DNA of 64,000 nucleotides, taken from positions 1 to 64,000 of the forward strand of contig NZ_DASZKT010000007.1 of NCBI RefSeq assembly GCF_035552695.1. The letters are read 5' to 3'. The DNA comes from Actinospica sp035552695. GTDB lineage: Bacteria > Actinomycetota > Actinomycetes > Streptomycetales > Catenulisporaceae. Positions 47,071 through 56,027 of the stretch are shown piece after piece (the stretch's first letter is position 1; each line of letters starts with the position of its first letter). The notes beneath the pieces are model-generated. The model was not told the origin of the DNA. It saw only the letters and a program-made list of their open reading frames with translations, and searched no databases. Position numbers and translations under genes: made by a program.

Positions 47071-47199
47071 GAAAAGGTGGTCCGGACCACGCGTGGATGG
47101 CCCAGTCGGGCCATGGCGGTCACATTAAGGCGCCCCTAACCTTGAATACGAGGGAGCCGACTGTCACTTCGGTCCGCGAGCCGCGAGGAGGTGGTCTGG

Positions 47200-47451
47200 G
47201 TGCGTACTGACACGACGGCGTCTGTGACTTCGTCCAAAGCCGGGGCGTCGGGGGCCTCGGGGCAGCGGGCTTCGCGCGCCGCACGCCCGAGCGCGCCGTC
47301 CCCGGGACCGCGCTATCGCGCCGTGCACGACAGGGTGGCCCTGGACGAGATCGAGCTATACGCGGAGCTGATCATCGCGGCCGAGCGCAGCGACGAGCCG
47401 CTCTCCCAGGCGGACATCGACCGCATCCTGGGGCTGACGGTCCGCGCCTGA
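47200..47451 (+). CDS. Small conserved actinobacterial protein
   Basis: An 83-aa protein: a Ser/Ala-rich variable N-terminus and a conserved C-terminal half (YRAVHDRVALDEIELYAELI, AAERSDEPLSQADIDRIL). This ELY-x-E-L-I-I-A and LS-x-x-x-I-D-x-I-L-G pattern recurs in small streptomycete proteins of unknown function. AGGAGG 8 nt before GTG supports translation. It precedes the DUF47-pit genes by 298 nt; that gap (47452-47749) shows no gene. Confidence 0.65.
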   Translation: MRTDTTASVTSSKAGASGASGQRASRAARPSAPSPGPRYRAVHDRVALDEIELYAELIIAAERSDEPLSQADIDRILGLTVRA

Positions 47452-47749
47452 GCGCGGTGCCCCGCAGGTAGCGCGCGAGCAGATGAACCCCCGATGAACG
47501 CCGGGTTACGTGATTTATCTCTCAACCAGATTCTGCTGACGAGGCGTCAGTCGCCGCCTCCCGCGGCCCGTACGGGCCTGTCGGACGACCCTCGGGTAGC
47601 CCCGGTCACGCGCGGGTCCGAATGGGCTCCTCGGCGCGCCTGCGCGACGTAGCGTCTACCATCCTTGTGGTCATGGAACACTGGACTTCCCGGACCAAGA
47701 TCCACTGATTGTCTTCATCCTGGTCCCCAACCACAAGCCGGAGAGCCCC

Positions 47750-48370
47750 GTGCGCCTGCGTCTGACTCCGAAGGAGACGAGCTTCTACGCCCTGTTCGCC
47801 AAGGCGGCGGACAACCTTGTCGTCGGGGCCGGCCTGCTGACCGAGCTGCTCGGCGCCGACAAGGCGGGCCGGGCCGAGATCGCCGACCGGATGCGCGACG
47901 CGGAGCACGTCTCGGACGAGATCACCCACGAGATCTACCAGCAGCTCAACTCCTCCTTCATCACGCCCTTCGACCGCGAGGACATCTACGCGCTCGCGAG
48001 CCTGCTGGACGACGTGATGGACGCGATGGACGCCGCGGCCGACCTGGTCTCGCTCTACCAGATCGACGCGCTGCCGGACGGGGTGGCCGACCAGGTCGAC
48101 GTGCTGGTCCGGGCGGCCGACCTCACCTCAGAGGCGATGCCCCGGCTGCGCACCATGAAGGACCTGCGGGAGTACTGGATCGAGATCAACCGTCTGGAGA
48201 ACCAGGCCGACCAGGTCTACCGCAGGCTGCTGGCGTACCTGTTCTCCGGCGAGTTCGACGCGATGACCGTGCTCAAGCTCAAGGAGGTCGTGGAGACCCT
48301 GGAGCAGGCCGCGGACGGTTTCGAGCACGTGGCGAACACGATCGAGACGATCGCCGTCAAGGAGTCCTGA
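47750..48370 (+). CDS. DUF47 PhoU-like Pit accessory protein
   Basis: A 206-aa all-helical PhoU-related protein of the DUF47 (TIGR00153-like) family: FAKAADNLVVGAGLLTELLG start, THEIYQQLNSSFITPFDRED, and ETLEQAADGFEHVANTIETI near the end. Such proteins are encoded next to Pit transporters and regulate them. The Pit gene begins 6 nt after its stop. GTG start with GGAGAG close upstream. Confidence 0.92.
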   Translation: MRLRLTPKETSFYALFAKAADNLVVGAGLLTELLGADKAGRAEIADRMRDAEHVSDEITHEIYQQLNSSFITPFDREDIYALASLLDDVMDAMDAAADLVSLYQIDALPDGVADQVDVLVRAADLTSEAMPRLRTMKDLREYWIEINRLENQADQVYRRLLAYLFSGEFDAMTVLKLKEVVETLEQAADGFEHVANTIETIAVKES

Positions 48371-48376
48371 GCCGCC

Positions 48377-49390
48377 GTGCTGAACTTCTGGCTCATCGTG
48401 GTCATCCTGGTGGCCCTGGGCTTCGCTTATACGAACGGCTTCCACGACTCCGCGAACGCGATCGCCACCTCGGTCTCCACCCGGGCGCTGACCCCCCGGA
48501 TCGCGCTGCTGATGGCCGGCGTGATGAACCTGCTCGGCGCGTGGCTCGGCCTGCAGCTCGGCGGCGGCGTGGCCAAGGCCGTGACCAGCGGGATCATCGG
48601 CGTGCCGCCGGACGGCTCGCGCGGCCTGGTGATCGTCTTCGCGCTGCTGGCCGGCGCGATCACGTGGAACCTGGCCACTTGGTACTACGGCCTGCCCTCG
48701 TCCAGCACGCACGCGCTGGTCGGCGGGATGGTCGGCGTGGGCCTGGCCTCGGGGCTGCGGGTGAACTGGTCCGGGGTCTGGGAGAAGGTCGTCCTGCCGA
48801 TGCTGATCTCCCCGCTGGTCGGCTTCGCGCTGGCCTTCGCGCTGATGATCGGCATCCTCTGGGCCTGCCGCCGGGCGCGTCCCGGCCGGGTGACCCGGAA
48901 CTTCCGGATGGCGCAGACGGTCTCGGCCGCCGGCATGGCGCTCGGCCACGGCATCCAGGACGCGCAGAAGTCGATGGGCGTGGTCATGCTCGCGCTGATC
49001 GCGGGCGGCCACGCCACCAGCAAGTCGGCGGTGCCCTGGTGGGTGCTGTGGGCCGCTGCGCTGGCCATCTCGGCCGGCACCTGCGCGGGCGGCTGGCGGA
49101 TCATGCGGACCCTGGGACGCAAGGTCATCGAGCTCGACCCGCCGCGCGGCTTCGCGGCGGAGACCGTCGCATCGCTCGTGCTCTACTTCACCGCGTTCAT
49201 CTATCCGGCGCCGGTGTCCACCACGCACATCATCACCGGTTCGATCATGGGCGTCGGCGCGACGAAGCGGCGCTCGGCGGTGCGCTGGGGCGTGGCGCAG
49301 AACATCGTCATCGCCTGGCTGCTGACGATGCCGGCCGCCGCCTGCTGCGCGGCGATCTTCTACTACCCGACACACGCGATCTTCGGCTGA
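48377..49390 (+). CDS. pit: Low-affinity phosphate transporter Pit
   Basis: A 337-aa PiT-family permease with about ten helices. The duplicated signature motifs are present: ALGFAYTNGFHDSANAIATS near the N-terminus and SLVLYFTAFIYPAPVSTTHI near the C-terminus, with PSSSTHALVGG and ALGHGIQDAQKSMG between. It takes up metal-phosphate with protons when phosphate is abundant. Coupled to the DUF47 gene; converges on pstB across a strong terminator. Confidence 0.95.
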   Translation: MLNFWLIVVILVALGFAYTNGFHDSANAIATSVSTRALTPRIALLMAGVMNLLGAWLGLQLGGGVAKAVTSGIIGVPPDGSRGLVIVFALLAGAITWNLATWYYGLPSSSTHALVGGMVGVGLASGLRVNWSGVWEKVVLPMLISPLVGFALAFALMIGILWACRRARPGRVTRNFRMAQTVSAAGMALGHGIQDAQKSMGVVMLALIAGGHATSKSAVPWWVLWAAALAISAGTCAGGWRIMRTLGRKVIELDPPRGFAAETVASLVLYFTAFIYPAPVSTTHIITGSIMGVGATKRRSAVRWGVAQNIVIAWLLTMPAAACCAAIFYYPTHAIFG

Positions 49391-49397
49391 TACGAAC

Positions 49398-49430
49398 AAC
49401 GCCCCCGCGGAACTCGTCCGCGGGGGCGTT
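49398..49430. terminator. Bidirectional terminator, pit/pstB
   Basis: Perfect 14-bp stem (49398-49411 with 49417-49430), loop ACTCG, between convergent pit and pstB. Confidence 0.9.
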
Positions 49431-49442
49431 CGTCTTGCCCGT

Positions 49443-50219
49443 TCAGCCGAAGCGGCCGGTAATGTAATCTTCCGTCGCTCGCTGCGAGGGGTTCGCGAAG
49501 ATCCGCGGGGTGTCGTCGATCTCGACCAGCTTGCCCGGCTTGCCGGTGCCCTCGATGTTGAAGAAGGCGGTGCGGTCCGACACGCGCGCGGCCTGCTGCA
49601 TGTTGTGCGTCACGATGACGATCGTGTACTCGTTCTTCAGTTGCGCGATCAGGTCCTCGATGGCGAGGGTGGAGATCGGGTCGAGCGAGGAGCAGGGCTC
49701 GTCCATCAGCAGCACGTCCGGAGAGACGGCGATCGCCCGGGCGATGCACAGCCGCTGCTGCTGACCGCCGGACAGGCCCATGCCCGGCTTGTTCAGCCGG
49801 TCCTGGACCTCGTTCCACAGGTTCGCGCCCTTGAGCGACTGCTCGACGATGCCGTCCAGGTCGTTCTTGCCGCGCACGCCGTTGAGCCGCAGGCCCGCCG
49901 CCACGTTCTCGTAGATCGACATGGTCGGGAACGGGTTCGGCCGCTGGAAGACCATGCCGACGGTGCGGCGCACCGCGACCGGGTCGATGCCCGCGCCGTA
50001 CAGGTCCACGTCGTCGAGCATGACCTTGCCCTCGACCCGGGTCCCGGGGATGACCTCGTGCATCCGATTGAGCGTCCGCAGCACGGTGGACTTGCCGCAC
50101 CCGGACGGGCCGATGAAGGCGGTCACCGTGCGCGGCTCCACGGTCAGGCTGATGTCCTCGATCGCCCGCACCGAGCCGTAGTACGCCGACAGTCCGGAGA
50201 CGTCGATTCGCTTGGCCAT
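49443..50219 (-). CDS. pstB: Phosphate ABC transporter ATPase PstB
   Basis: A 258-aa ATPase. Walker A GPSGCGKST, Q-loop VFQRPNPFPTMSI (the PNPFP stretch is typical of PstB), signature LSGGQQQRLCIARA, Walker B VLLMDEPCSSLDP and switch VTHNMQQA. ATG at 50219 is used (MAKRIDV); a start three codons earlier has no better ribosome site. Last gene of pstSCAB. Confidence 0.96.
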   Translation of the reverse strand: MAKRIDVSGLSAYYGSVRAIEDISLTVEPRTVTAFIGPSGCGKSTVLRTLNRMHEVIPGTRVEGKVMLDDVDLYGAGIDPVAVRRTVGMVFQRPNPFPTMSIYENVAAGLRLNGVRGKNDLDGIVEQSLKGANLWNEVQDRLNKPGMGLSGGQQQRLCIARAIAVSPDVLLMDEPCSSLDPISTLAIEDLIAQLKNEYTIVIVTHNMQQAARVSDRTAFFNIEGTGKPGKLVEIDDTPRIFANPSQRATEDYITGRFG

Positions 50220-50253
50220 GGTTCTCAAGTCTTCTTTCTTCAGCTTCGGAGGG

Positions 50254-51123
50254 CTACCGGGCGGCCGCCGGTGCCTTCCACCAGGCGATCAGACGGGCTA
50301 TCAGGTTGAGCAGCATGACCAGGATGATCAGCGTGAGCGCGGCGGCCCAGCCCCGGTCGATGGCGGTCTGCAGGCTGTTCTGCGACTCGCTGAACACGAA
50401 CAGCGGCAGCGAGCCCTGCGGCTGGTTGAACGGGTTCGGGTTGATCGATTCCGACACACCCACCAGCAGCAGAACCGGAGCCGTCTCGCCCATGATGCGC
50501 GCGACGCCGAGCATCATGCCGGTGACGATACCGGGCAATGCGGTCGGAAGCACCACCTTGACAATCGTCCGCCACTTCGACACGCCGAGCGCGTACGAGG
50601 CCTCGCGCAGCGCCGGGGAGACCAGGCGCAGCATCTCCTCGGTGGACCGGATGGCGATCGGCATCATCAGGATCAGCAGCGCCAGCGAGGCGGCGAAGCC
50701 GGAGGCCTTGAAGCCGAGGCCGAGGATCCAGAAGGACAGGATGAACAGGCCGGCGACGATCGAGGGCAGGCCCATCATGACGTCGACGAAGAAGGTCACG
50801 GACTTGGCCAGCCGGCCGCGGCCGTACTCGACCAGGTAGATCGCCACGAGCAGGGACAGCGGGATGGTGATCACCGCGGCGATGCCGACCTGCTCGAGCG
50901 TGCCGAGAATCGCGTGGTACGCGCCGCCGTTGGACTGCTGCTCGGCGACGTTGCGCATCGAGTGGAACAGGAAATAGACGTCGAAGTCCTTGGCGCCCTT
51001 GGCGACCACGGTCCACAGGATCGAGACCAGCGGGATGCAGGCGACCACGAAGGCGAGGCCCATCACGACCACGGCGATGGAGTTCTTGGCCTTGCGGACG
51101 GGACTGGGGTGCGAGAGCGACAT
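50254..51123 (-). CDS. pstA: Phosphate ABC transporter permease PstA
   Basis: A 289-aa membrane protein with six helices and the EAA loop LREASYALGVSKWRTIVKVV. It contains YLVEYGRGRLAKSVTFFVDV and GLPSIVAGLFI, standard for PstA. Its ATG overlaps the pstC stop by one base (TGATG). Confidence 0.95.
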   Translation of the reverse strand: MSLSHPSPVRKAKNSIAVVVMGLAFVVACIPLVSILWTVVAKGAKDFDVYFLFHSMRNVAEQQSNGGAYHAILGTLEQVGIAAVITIPLSLLVAIYLVEYGRGRLAKSVTFFVDVMMGLPSIVAGLFILSFWILGLGFKASGFAASLALLILMMPIAIRSTEEMLRLVSPALREASYALGVSKWRTIVKVVLPTALPGIVTGMMLGVARIMGETAPVLLLVGVSESINPNPFNQPQGSLPLFVFSESQNSLQTAIDRGWAAALTLIILVMLLNLIARLIAWWKAPAAAR

Positions 51124-52136
51124 CAGGCACCGGCCTTCTTGGCGGAACGCCGGATGACGGCGCGGGCGGCGTAGTTGACGAGCAGCGTCATCAGGAACAG
51201 CACCAGGCCGGAGGCGATCAGCGCCTGCCGGCCGGTGGTGAAGGCGTCGGCGAACTGCGTCGCGATGTTCGCGGCGATGGTGTTGCCGCCGGGCTGCAGG
51301 ATCCGGGTGACCAGTCCTGGCACGGTGGTGAGCACCATCGCGACGGCGATCGTCTCGCCGAGCGCGCGGCCGAAGCCGAGGATGATCGCGCTGGTGACTC
51401 CGTTGCGGCCGTAGGGCAGCACCGCCAGCCGGATCATCTCCCACTTGGTGGCGCCGAGCGCGTAGGCCGCCTCGACCTGCTCCCGCGGGGTCTGCTTGTA
51501 GATCTCCCGGGCGATCGCGGCGATGATCGGCAGGATCATGATCGCGAGCACGACTCCGGCGGTGAACATCGAACTGCCGTAGGTCCCGTTGGTCTTGAAC
51601 AGCGGGATCCAGCCGAGCACGTCCTCGATCAGCCGCGAGACGCCGCCCATGTGCTGGTCGAGCACCAGCAGGCCCCAGAGGCCGTAGACCACCGAGGGCA
51701 CCGCGGCGAGCAGGTCGACGACGTAGCCGAAGATCGAGCCGAGCGTGCGCGGCACGTACTGCGTGATGAACAGGGCGACGGCGATCGCGATCGGCGCGCC
51801 GATGAGCACGCCGATCAACGAGGTGACCAGCGTGCCCCAGGCGATCGCGGCGATGCCGAAGGTCGGCACGCCGTTGGTGTTGTTGCCGTCCGGGTCCCAG
51901 GTGAAGGAGGTGAGGAAGTTGACCTTGTCCTCGCTGATCGCGTTCACCGCCTGATAGATCAGGAATCCGGCGATCGCGGCCATCAGAACGAGGATGAACA
52001 CGGCGGCGCCGCGGGCGCTGCCGCCGAAGATCCGGTCGCCGAGACCGGCCTTCGCGGTCAGCCCCGAGCGGGCGGGCCCGGGCTTGGGGGCCTGGTCCGC
52101 CGGCTCGGCGACCGCCGGTGGGGTGTCGCTGCTCAT
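51123..52136 (-). CDS. pstC: Phosphate ABC transporter permease PstC
   Basis: A 337-aa permease with an N-terminal Pro/Ala-rich extension (about 35 residues), six helices, EAA loop REQVEAAYALGATKWEMIRL and the PstC motif VDLLAAVPSVVYGLWGL. AGGAGG precedes the ATG. 37 nt downstream of pstS. Confidence 0.95.
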   Translation of the reverse strand: MSSDTPPAVAEPADQAPKPGPARSGLTAKAGLGDRIFGGSARGAAVFILVLMAAIAGFLIYQAVNAISEDKVNFLTSFTWDPDGNNTNGVPTFGIAAIAWGTLVTSLIGVLIGAPIAIAVALFITQYVPRTLGSIFGYVVDLLAAVPSVVYGLWGLLVLDQHMGGVSRLIEDVLGWIPLFKTNGTYGSSMFTAGVVLAIMILPIIAAIAREIYKQTPREQVEAAYALGATKWEMIRLAVLPYGRNGVTSAIILGFGRALGETIAVAMVLTTVPGLVTRILQPGGNTIAANIATQFADAFTTGRQALIASGLVLFLMTLLVNYAARAVIRRSAKKAGA

Positions 52137-52173
52137 GGGAACTTCCTCACCTCCTACCGGAGACTAGGGGCGA

Positions 52174-53289
52174 CTAGGACAGGGAGCTGATGGCGGAGGC
52201 GTCGGCCGCCTGCACCGAGGCGGGCAGCGGGACGTAGCCGAGGTTGGTCAGCTCGCTCTGCGCGGTGTTCGACACGACGTAGCCCAGGAAGCCCTTGATC
52301 AGCGGCAGCGCGGTCGAGTCGTTGCCGGTGCCACAGGCGATCTCGTAGGTCGCCAGGACGTTCGGGTAGGCGTCCGCGGCCGAGTACTGGTAGTCGAACG
52401 CCAGCTTGGTGTCCGCACCGGTCTGCGCGACCTTGGCCTTCGCGATGAAGTTCGACGCGTTGGTCTGGGTCAGCTTGATGAAGGAGCCGGCCGCGTTCGA
52501 GACGTTCGCGAAGGTCAGGCTGTCCTGGGTCGCGTAGGAGTACTCGGCGTAGCCGATGCCGCCCGCGGTGGCCTTGACCTTGGCCGCGACGCCGCTGGAC
52601 TTGGCGACGCCCTGGCCCGCCTTGCCCGGCCACTGCTTGTTGGGCGCGGCGAAGCCGCCCAGGTTGTTCAGGTAGTTCGAGAAGTTGTACGAGGTGCCCG
52701 ACGTGTCAGAGCGGAAGAACGGCTGGATCTTCGTGCTGGGCAGCGTGACGCCCGGGTTGTCCTTGGTGATCGCCGCGTCGTTCCACGTGGTGATCGTGCC
52801 GTCGAAGATCGCGGCCAGGTTCTTCGCCGAGAGGTTCAGCGAGGTGGTCACGTTCGGGATGTTGTAGATCACGGCGATGGCGCCACCGACGGCCGGGATG
52901 TCCACGGCGCTACCGGTGCCGCAACGGCCGGAGGACGTGACCTGGGCAGCCTGGGTGCTGCTGAGGGCGTAGTCGGAACCGGCGAAGTCGGCCTGCCTCT
53001 GGATGAAGGAGGTGACACCCGCGCCGGAGCCGTTGCTGTTGTAGTTCACCGTCACGCCGGTGCACTTGGTCTGGTAGTCCTTGGTGAACTGCGAGATCGC
53101 GTTCGTCTGCGCGGTCGAGCCGGCCGCGTTCAGCGTGCCCGAGGGGCAGGAGGACGCCGAGGAGCCGGTGCTGCCCGCGCTCGACGTCGAGGTCGACGTC
53201 GTGGAGTTGTTGTCCGAACCACACGCGCTGAGCGCAAGAGCCGCGGCCACAGCCACGCCGGCCACAGCGCCGTATCGCTGAAACTTCAC
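52174..53289 (-). CDS. pstS: Periplasmic-type phosphate-binding lipoprotein PstS
   Basis: A 371-aa high-affinity phosphate-binding lipoprotein. Lipobox ALSAC, then a Ser/Thr linker. Phosphate-binding loops are recognisable: NAAGSTAQTNAISQF, FAGSDYALSS and RSDTSGTSYNFSNYL. GTG at 53289 gives the normal signal peptide and has AAGGGA 8 nt upstream; a longer reading would run into the promoter region. Heads the pstSCAB operon, with PHO boxes 90-133 nt upstream of the start codon. Confidence 0.95.
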   Translation of the reverse strand: MKFQRYGAVAGVAVAAALALSACGSDNNSTTSTSTSSAGSTGSSASSCPSGTLNAAGSTAQTNAISQFTKDYQTKCTGVTVNYNSNGSGAGVTSFIQRQADFAGSDYALSSTQAAQVTSSGRCGTGSAVDIPAVGGAIAVIYNIPNVTTSLNLSAKNLAAIFDGTITTWNDAAITKDNPGVTLPSTKIQPFFRSDTSGTSYNFSNYLNNLGGFAAPNKQWPGKAGQGVAKSSGVAAKVKATAGGIGYAEYSYATQDSLTFANVSNAAGSFIKLTQTNASNFIAKAKVAQTGADTKLAFDYQYSAADAYPNVLATYEIACGTGNDSTALPLIKGFLGYVVSNTAQSELTNLGYVPLPASVQAADASAISSLS

Positions 53290-53378
53290 GGGGGAAGTCC
53301 CTTTCGTCCTGGGACCGGCGGGGCACCGCCGGAGGTCAATGCCGATAAATCGCTGACCACCCGAACGTAGGCAGACGC

Positions 53379-53422
53379 GGTGAATGAGCGGACCTGAGCA
53401 GGTGAACCGGAGGTTAACGGCC
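53379..53422 (-). promoter_or_regulatory. PHO-box array upstream of pstS
   Basis: On the minus strand four 11-bp units end GTTAACC, GTTCACC, CAGGTCC and ATTCACC (plus-strand starts 53412, 53401, 53390 and 53379). One is a perfect PHO core. The last unit ends 9 bp before a possible -10 TACGTT (53369-53364). Same architecture as PhoP-activated pst promoters of Streptomyces. Confidence 0.75.
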
Positions 53423-53549
53423 CCAAGACATTGCTCTAGAAGATATAAAGAATCGGTCACGGAAGCGCTGGCCAGGGGCTTATCGCGACCGGTCCGGGCG
53501 TTCCATGATGGTTTCGGAAGGTGAACAAAGGAGTGCGACCGTTCGGGTG

Positions 53550-53581
53550 GCCGGGGGACGGACGTCTTGATGACCCCCGGC
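53550..53581 (-). terminator. Terminator hairpin after the phosphatase gene
   Basis: 8-bp stem GCCGGGGG/CCCCCGGC (53550-53557 with 53574-53581), 16-nt loop. Confidence 0.45.
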
Positions 53582-53649
53582 AGCACGATAGAGCGCCAAC
53601 CTGCGGCGCTGTGACCGTGTAACAGAGCCTCGCCGCCTTCAGGCCCGGA

Positions 53650-53834
53650 TCAGCCCAACATGAACTCGCACCAGACGGACTTGCCCTCGGCCAACTGGCG
53701 GCAGCCCCAGGAGGCGGCGATCGCCACAGCCGACGATGCCTCAACCCAGCGTGAACTCGCACCACACCGACTTGCCCTCGGCGAGCTCCCGACAGCCCCA
53801 GGAGGCGGCGATCGCCACAGCCGACGATGCCTCC
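53650..53834 (-). repeat. Two extra tandem copies of the phosphatase 3' end
   Basis: The last ~90 bp of the phosphatase gene, including its stop codon, recur twice immediately downstream. Stop codons are at 53835-53837 (true end), 53741-53743 and 53650-53652, so periods are 94 and 91 bp. Each copy encodes AASWGCR(Q/E)LAEGKSVWCE followed by F(T/M)LG and a stop. The periods are not multiples of three, so the copies are in different frames and cannot be translated as one protein. Confidence 0.8.
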
Positions 53835-55736
53835 TCAACCCAGCGTGAACTCGCACCACACCGACTTGCCCTCGGCGAGCTGCCGACAGCCCCAGGAGGC
53901 GGCGAGCGAGGCGACGATGCCGATGCCGCGGCCGTCCTCGTCGGTGTCCTCGGCGAGCCGGCGTCGCGGCAGGTGGTCGTCGCCGTCGCAGACGTCGACG
54001 ATCAGCCGCCGGTCGGTGCGCCGCAGCCGCAGCCGCACCGGGGGGCGGCCGTGGATCGCCGCGTTGGCGACGAGTTCGCTGACCGCGAGCACGCCCATGT
54101 CGCACAGGTCCTCGCCGAGCTGCCAGCTGCGCAGCACACCGGAGGCGAAGGCCCGGGCGTGCGCGGCGATCTCGGTGCCGCCGACGAGGTCGACCGCGGC
54201 CGAGCGGAACAGCTGGGCCCGCTCGCCGTGCCACTGCGGCACGTGCACGACGAGCAGGGCCACGTCGTCGTCGTGGTCGAGCGGCAGCTGCATCCCGGTC
54301 AGCAGCTCGTCGCGCACCTGGTCGACCGGTCCGCCGCGGCGACCGGACACCCCGCCGAGGGTGATCCCGTTGGAGCTGCGGTCCAGCGCCGTGTCGTCGC
54401 CCCCGGCGGGCTCGGCCAGCGGTGCGCGGCTGAACACCCCGCGCAGCTGGGCGAGCTGGCCGTCCAGGTCGAAGCCGCGCCGCTCGACCAGGCCGTCGGT
54501 GTAAAAGGCCAGATACGCGTCCGCCGGAACCGGGATCATGGCCTCCTGCCAGGTCCATTCGCCGGTGCCGAGCGGCGGGCCGACGGCGGCGTCGAGCTCG
54601 GTCACGCGGCCGTCAGGGTGGCGCAGCAGCGGGGCCGGGTGTCCGGCGGAGGCGTACGACAGGGTCTTGTCGTCCGGGTCGTAGACCGCGTACACGCAGG
54701 AGGCCAGCGCGCCGAGGTCGCAGAGTCCCGCCCTGGCCGACCCGGCGGTGTAGGCGACGCCCTCGAGCTCGGCGGCGTGCCGGTCGAGGTGCAGGAGCAG
54801 CTCGCCGGGCGGCAGGTTGGCGGCGGCGTACGCCCGCACGGCGGCCCGCAGCTGTCCCATGATCGCGGCGGCGTGCACCCCGCGCCCCATCACGTCGCCC
54901 ATCACGAACGCGGTGCGCCCGGCGCCGAGCGGGATCACGTCGTACCAGTCGCCGCCGACCTGGAATTCGTTGGCGGCGGGACGCTTCGGCGCGGAGAAGG
55001 CCTCTGGGCCGCCGGGGCGCAGCGTCTCGCCGAGCGGGTCGAGTTCGCCGGCCGCGGGCAGGTAGCAGCCCGCGATGCGCAGTTCGTCGGGCTGGGAGAG
55101 CCGTTGCGGCAGCAGAGCGCGCTGCAGGGCGACGGCCGCGTTGCGCTGCCGCCGCTCCGCGCGCTGCAGCCTGCGCAGCTCGGCGGCCTGGTCGGTGGTG
55201 TCGATCAGGTGCAGCAGGACGCCCTCGATCGGCTCGCTCTCCGCGGCGCGCACCGGCGAGCAGGTGACCCGCAGCACGGCCGGGCGGCCGGAGGGTCCGT
55301 ATGCGGGCACCCGGACCTCGGGCGCGGTGAAGACGGTCCCGGTGGCGTGCACCAGGGCGAGCGCGTCGAGCAGGCCGAGGTGGGCGAGCACCGGGACCGC
55401 CTCGGCGAGCGGAACGCCGGTGAGTCCGCGGCCCTGGCCGCGCGGGTGTACGAGGCCGAAGCCGGTCCGGAAGGCCGGGTTCGCGTAGTCGAGCACGTAG
55501 TCGGCGCCCTCGACCACGGCCACGGCGCCCGGAGCGGAGTCGAACACGGCGTGCAGCGCGGCCGAGGCGCCGAGCGGAGCCGAGTCGGGCTGCGGCCCGC
55601 GCGGCGCCGGCAGCCGCCAGTCGCCCGGCTCCGCCTCGGCGAACAGCGGTCGCGCGGCGGCCTCCTCCGGTGGGTAGCCGAGACCCGGGTAGCCCTCGGT
55701 GCGGGCGGGGGTGGAGGTGTCGGACTTCCAGGACAC
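53835..55736 (-). CDS. PAS-SpoIIE phosphatase-HATPase regulator
   Basis: A 633-aa stress/development regulator. A PAS-like sensor (about 50-190), then a PP2C-type SpoIIE phosphatase with metal-binding motifs GGDWYDVIPLG, GDVMGRGVHAAAIMG, FYTDGLVERRG and HDDDVALLVV. A C-terminal HATPase (anti-sigma RsbW-like kinase) follows, with SELVANAAIHGRPPVRLRL and DEDGRGIGIV. Such proteins dephosphorylate anti-sigma antagonists and may bind them through the HATPase part. GTG at 55736 is preferred (AGGAAGGA 11 nt upstream); the frame stays open to 55883 but without protein-like sequence. The 3' end is tandemly duplicated downstream. Confidence 0.88.
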   Translation of the reverse strand: MSWKSDTSTPARTEGYPGLGYPPEEAAARPLFAEAEPGDWRLPAPRGPQPDSAPLGASAALHAVFDSAPGAVAVVEGADYVLDYANPAFRTGFGLVHPRGQGRGLTGVPLAEAVPVLAHLGLLDALALVHATGTVFTAPEVRVPAYGPSGRPAVLRVTCSPVRAAESEPIEGVLLHLIDTTDQAAELRRLQRAERRQRNAAVALQRALLPQRLSQPDELRIAGCYLPAAGELDPLGETLRPGGPEAFSAPKRPAANEFQVGGDWYDVIPLGAGRTAFVMGDVMGRGVHAAAIMGQLRAAVRAYAAANLPPGELLLHLDRHAAELEGVAYTAGSARAGLCDLGALASCVYAVYDPDDKTLSYASAGHPAPLLRHPDGRVTELDAAVGPPLGTGEWTWQEAMIPVPADAYLAFYTDGLVERRGFDLDGQLAQLRGVFSRAPLAEPAGGDDTALDRSSNGITLGGVSGRRGGPVDQVRDELLTGMQLPLDHDDDVALLVVHVPQWHGERAQLFRSAAVDLVGGTEIAAHARAFASGVLRSWQLGEDLCDMGVLAVSELVANAAIHGRPPVRLRLRRTDRRLIVDVCDGDDHLPRRRLAEDTDEDGRGIGIVASLAASWGCRQLAEGKSVWCEFTLG

Positions 55737-56027
55737 GGGTGGCGAAGTCCTTCCTAGACTGCTGCGCCGGCGCGCTCGAAACCGCCGCGTACCAAAGCAG
55801 AACGCCGCGAATTTTCGGAGTTTCCAGTCTGCCGGAATCGCCGGGAGCCCACTGCTGGTGACACCGTGCACGCATTCGATCACACTCGGAGACGGCTCCG
55901 CCGCCCCCCGCTTGAGCTGGCCCGATGCGGGAACGGCGGAGAGCGCACGGTGACCTGAACGGATGACGCGGAGCCGAACGGATGACGCGGCCGCCCGCGC
56001 CGTCGGCGTTCAGCCGGATCAGCCGGA
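55737..56027. other. Intergenic region upstream of the phosphatase gene
   Basis: No gene supported in 291 nt. It includes a 19-bp-period direct repeat (55957-55990) and CAGCCGGAT tandem copies at 56011-56028, just after the lipoprotein stop. No promoter could be fixed. Confidence 0.5.
55957..55990. repeat. 15-bp direct repeat
   Basis: GAACGGATGACGCGG occurs at 55957-55971 and 55976-55990, separated by AGCC. Confidence 0.7.

Larger units (their letters stand above)
53290..53649. other. Control region of pst operon and 3' region of phosphatase gene
   Basis: No gene supported. It contains the PHO-box array (53379-53422), an AT-rich patch AGATATAAAG near 53442, a distal single GGTGAAC at 53520 and a terminator hairpin at 53550-53581. 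Confidence 0.6.

Noticed and set aside
47665..49467. A 600-codon plus-strand frame over DUF47 and pit
   Set aside because: Alternate-frame shadow with Arg/Pro-rich composition; the DUF47 and Pit frames are clearly real.
53457..53765. Short minus-strand frames downstream of the phosphatase gene
   Set aside because: They read the duplicated 3' ends in shifted frames and have no ribosome site.
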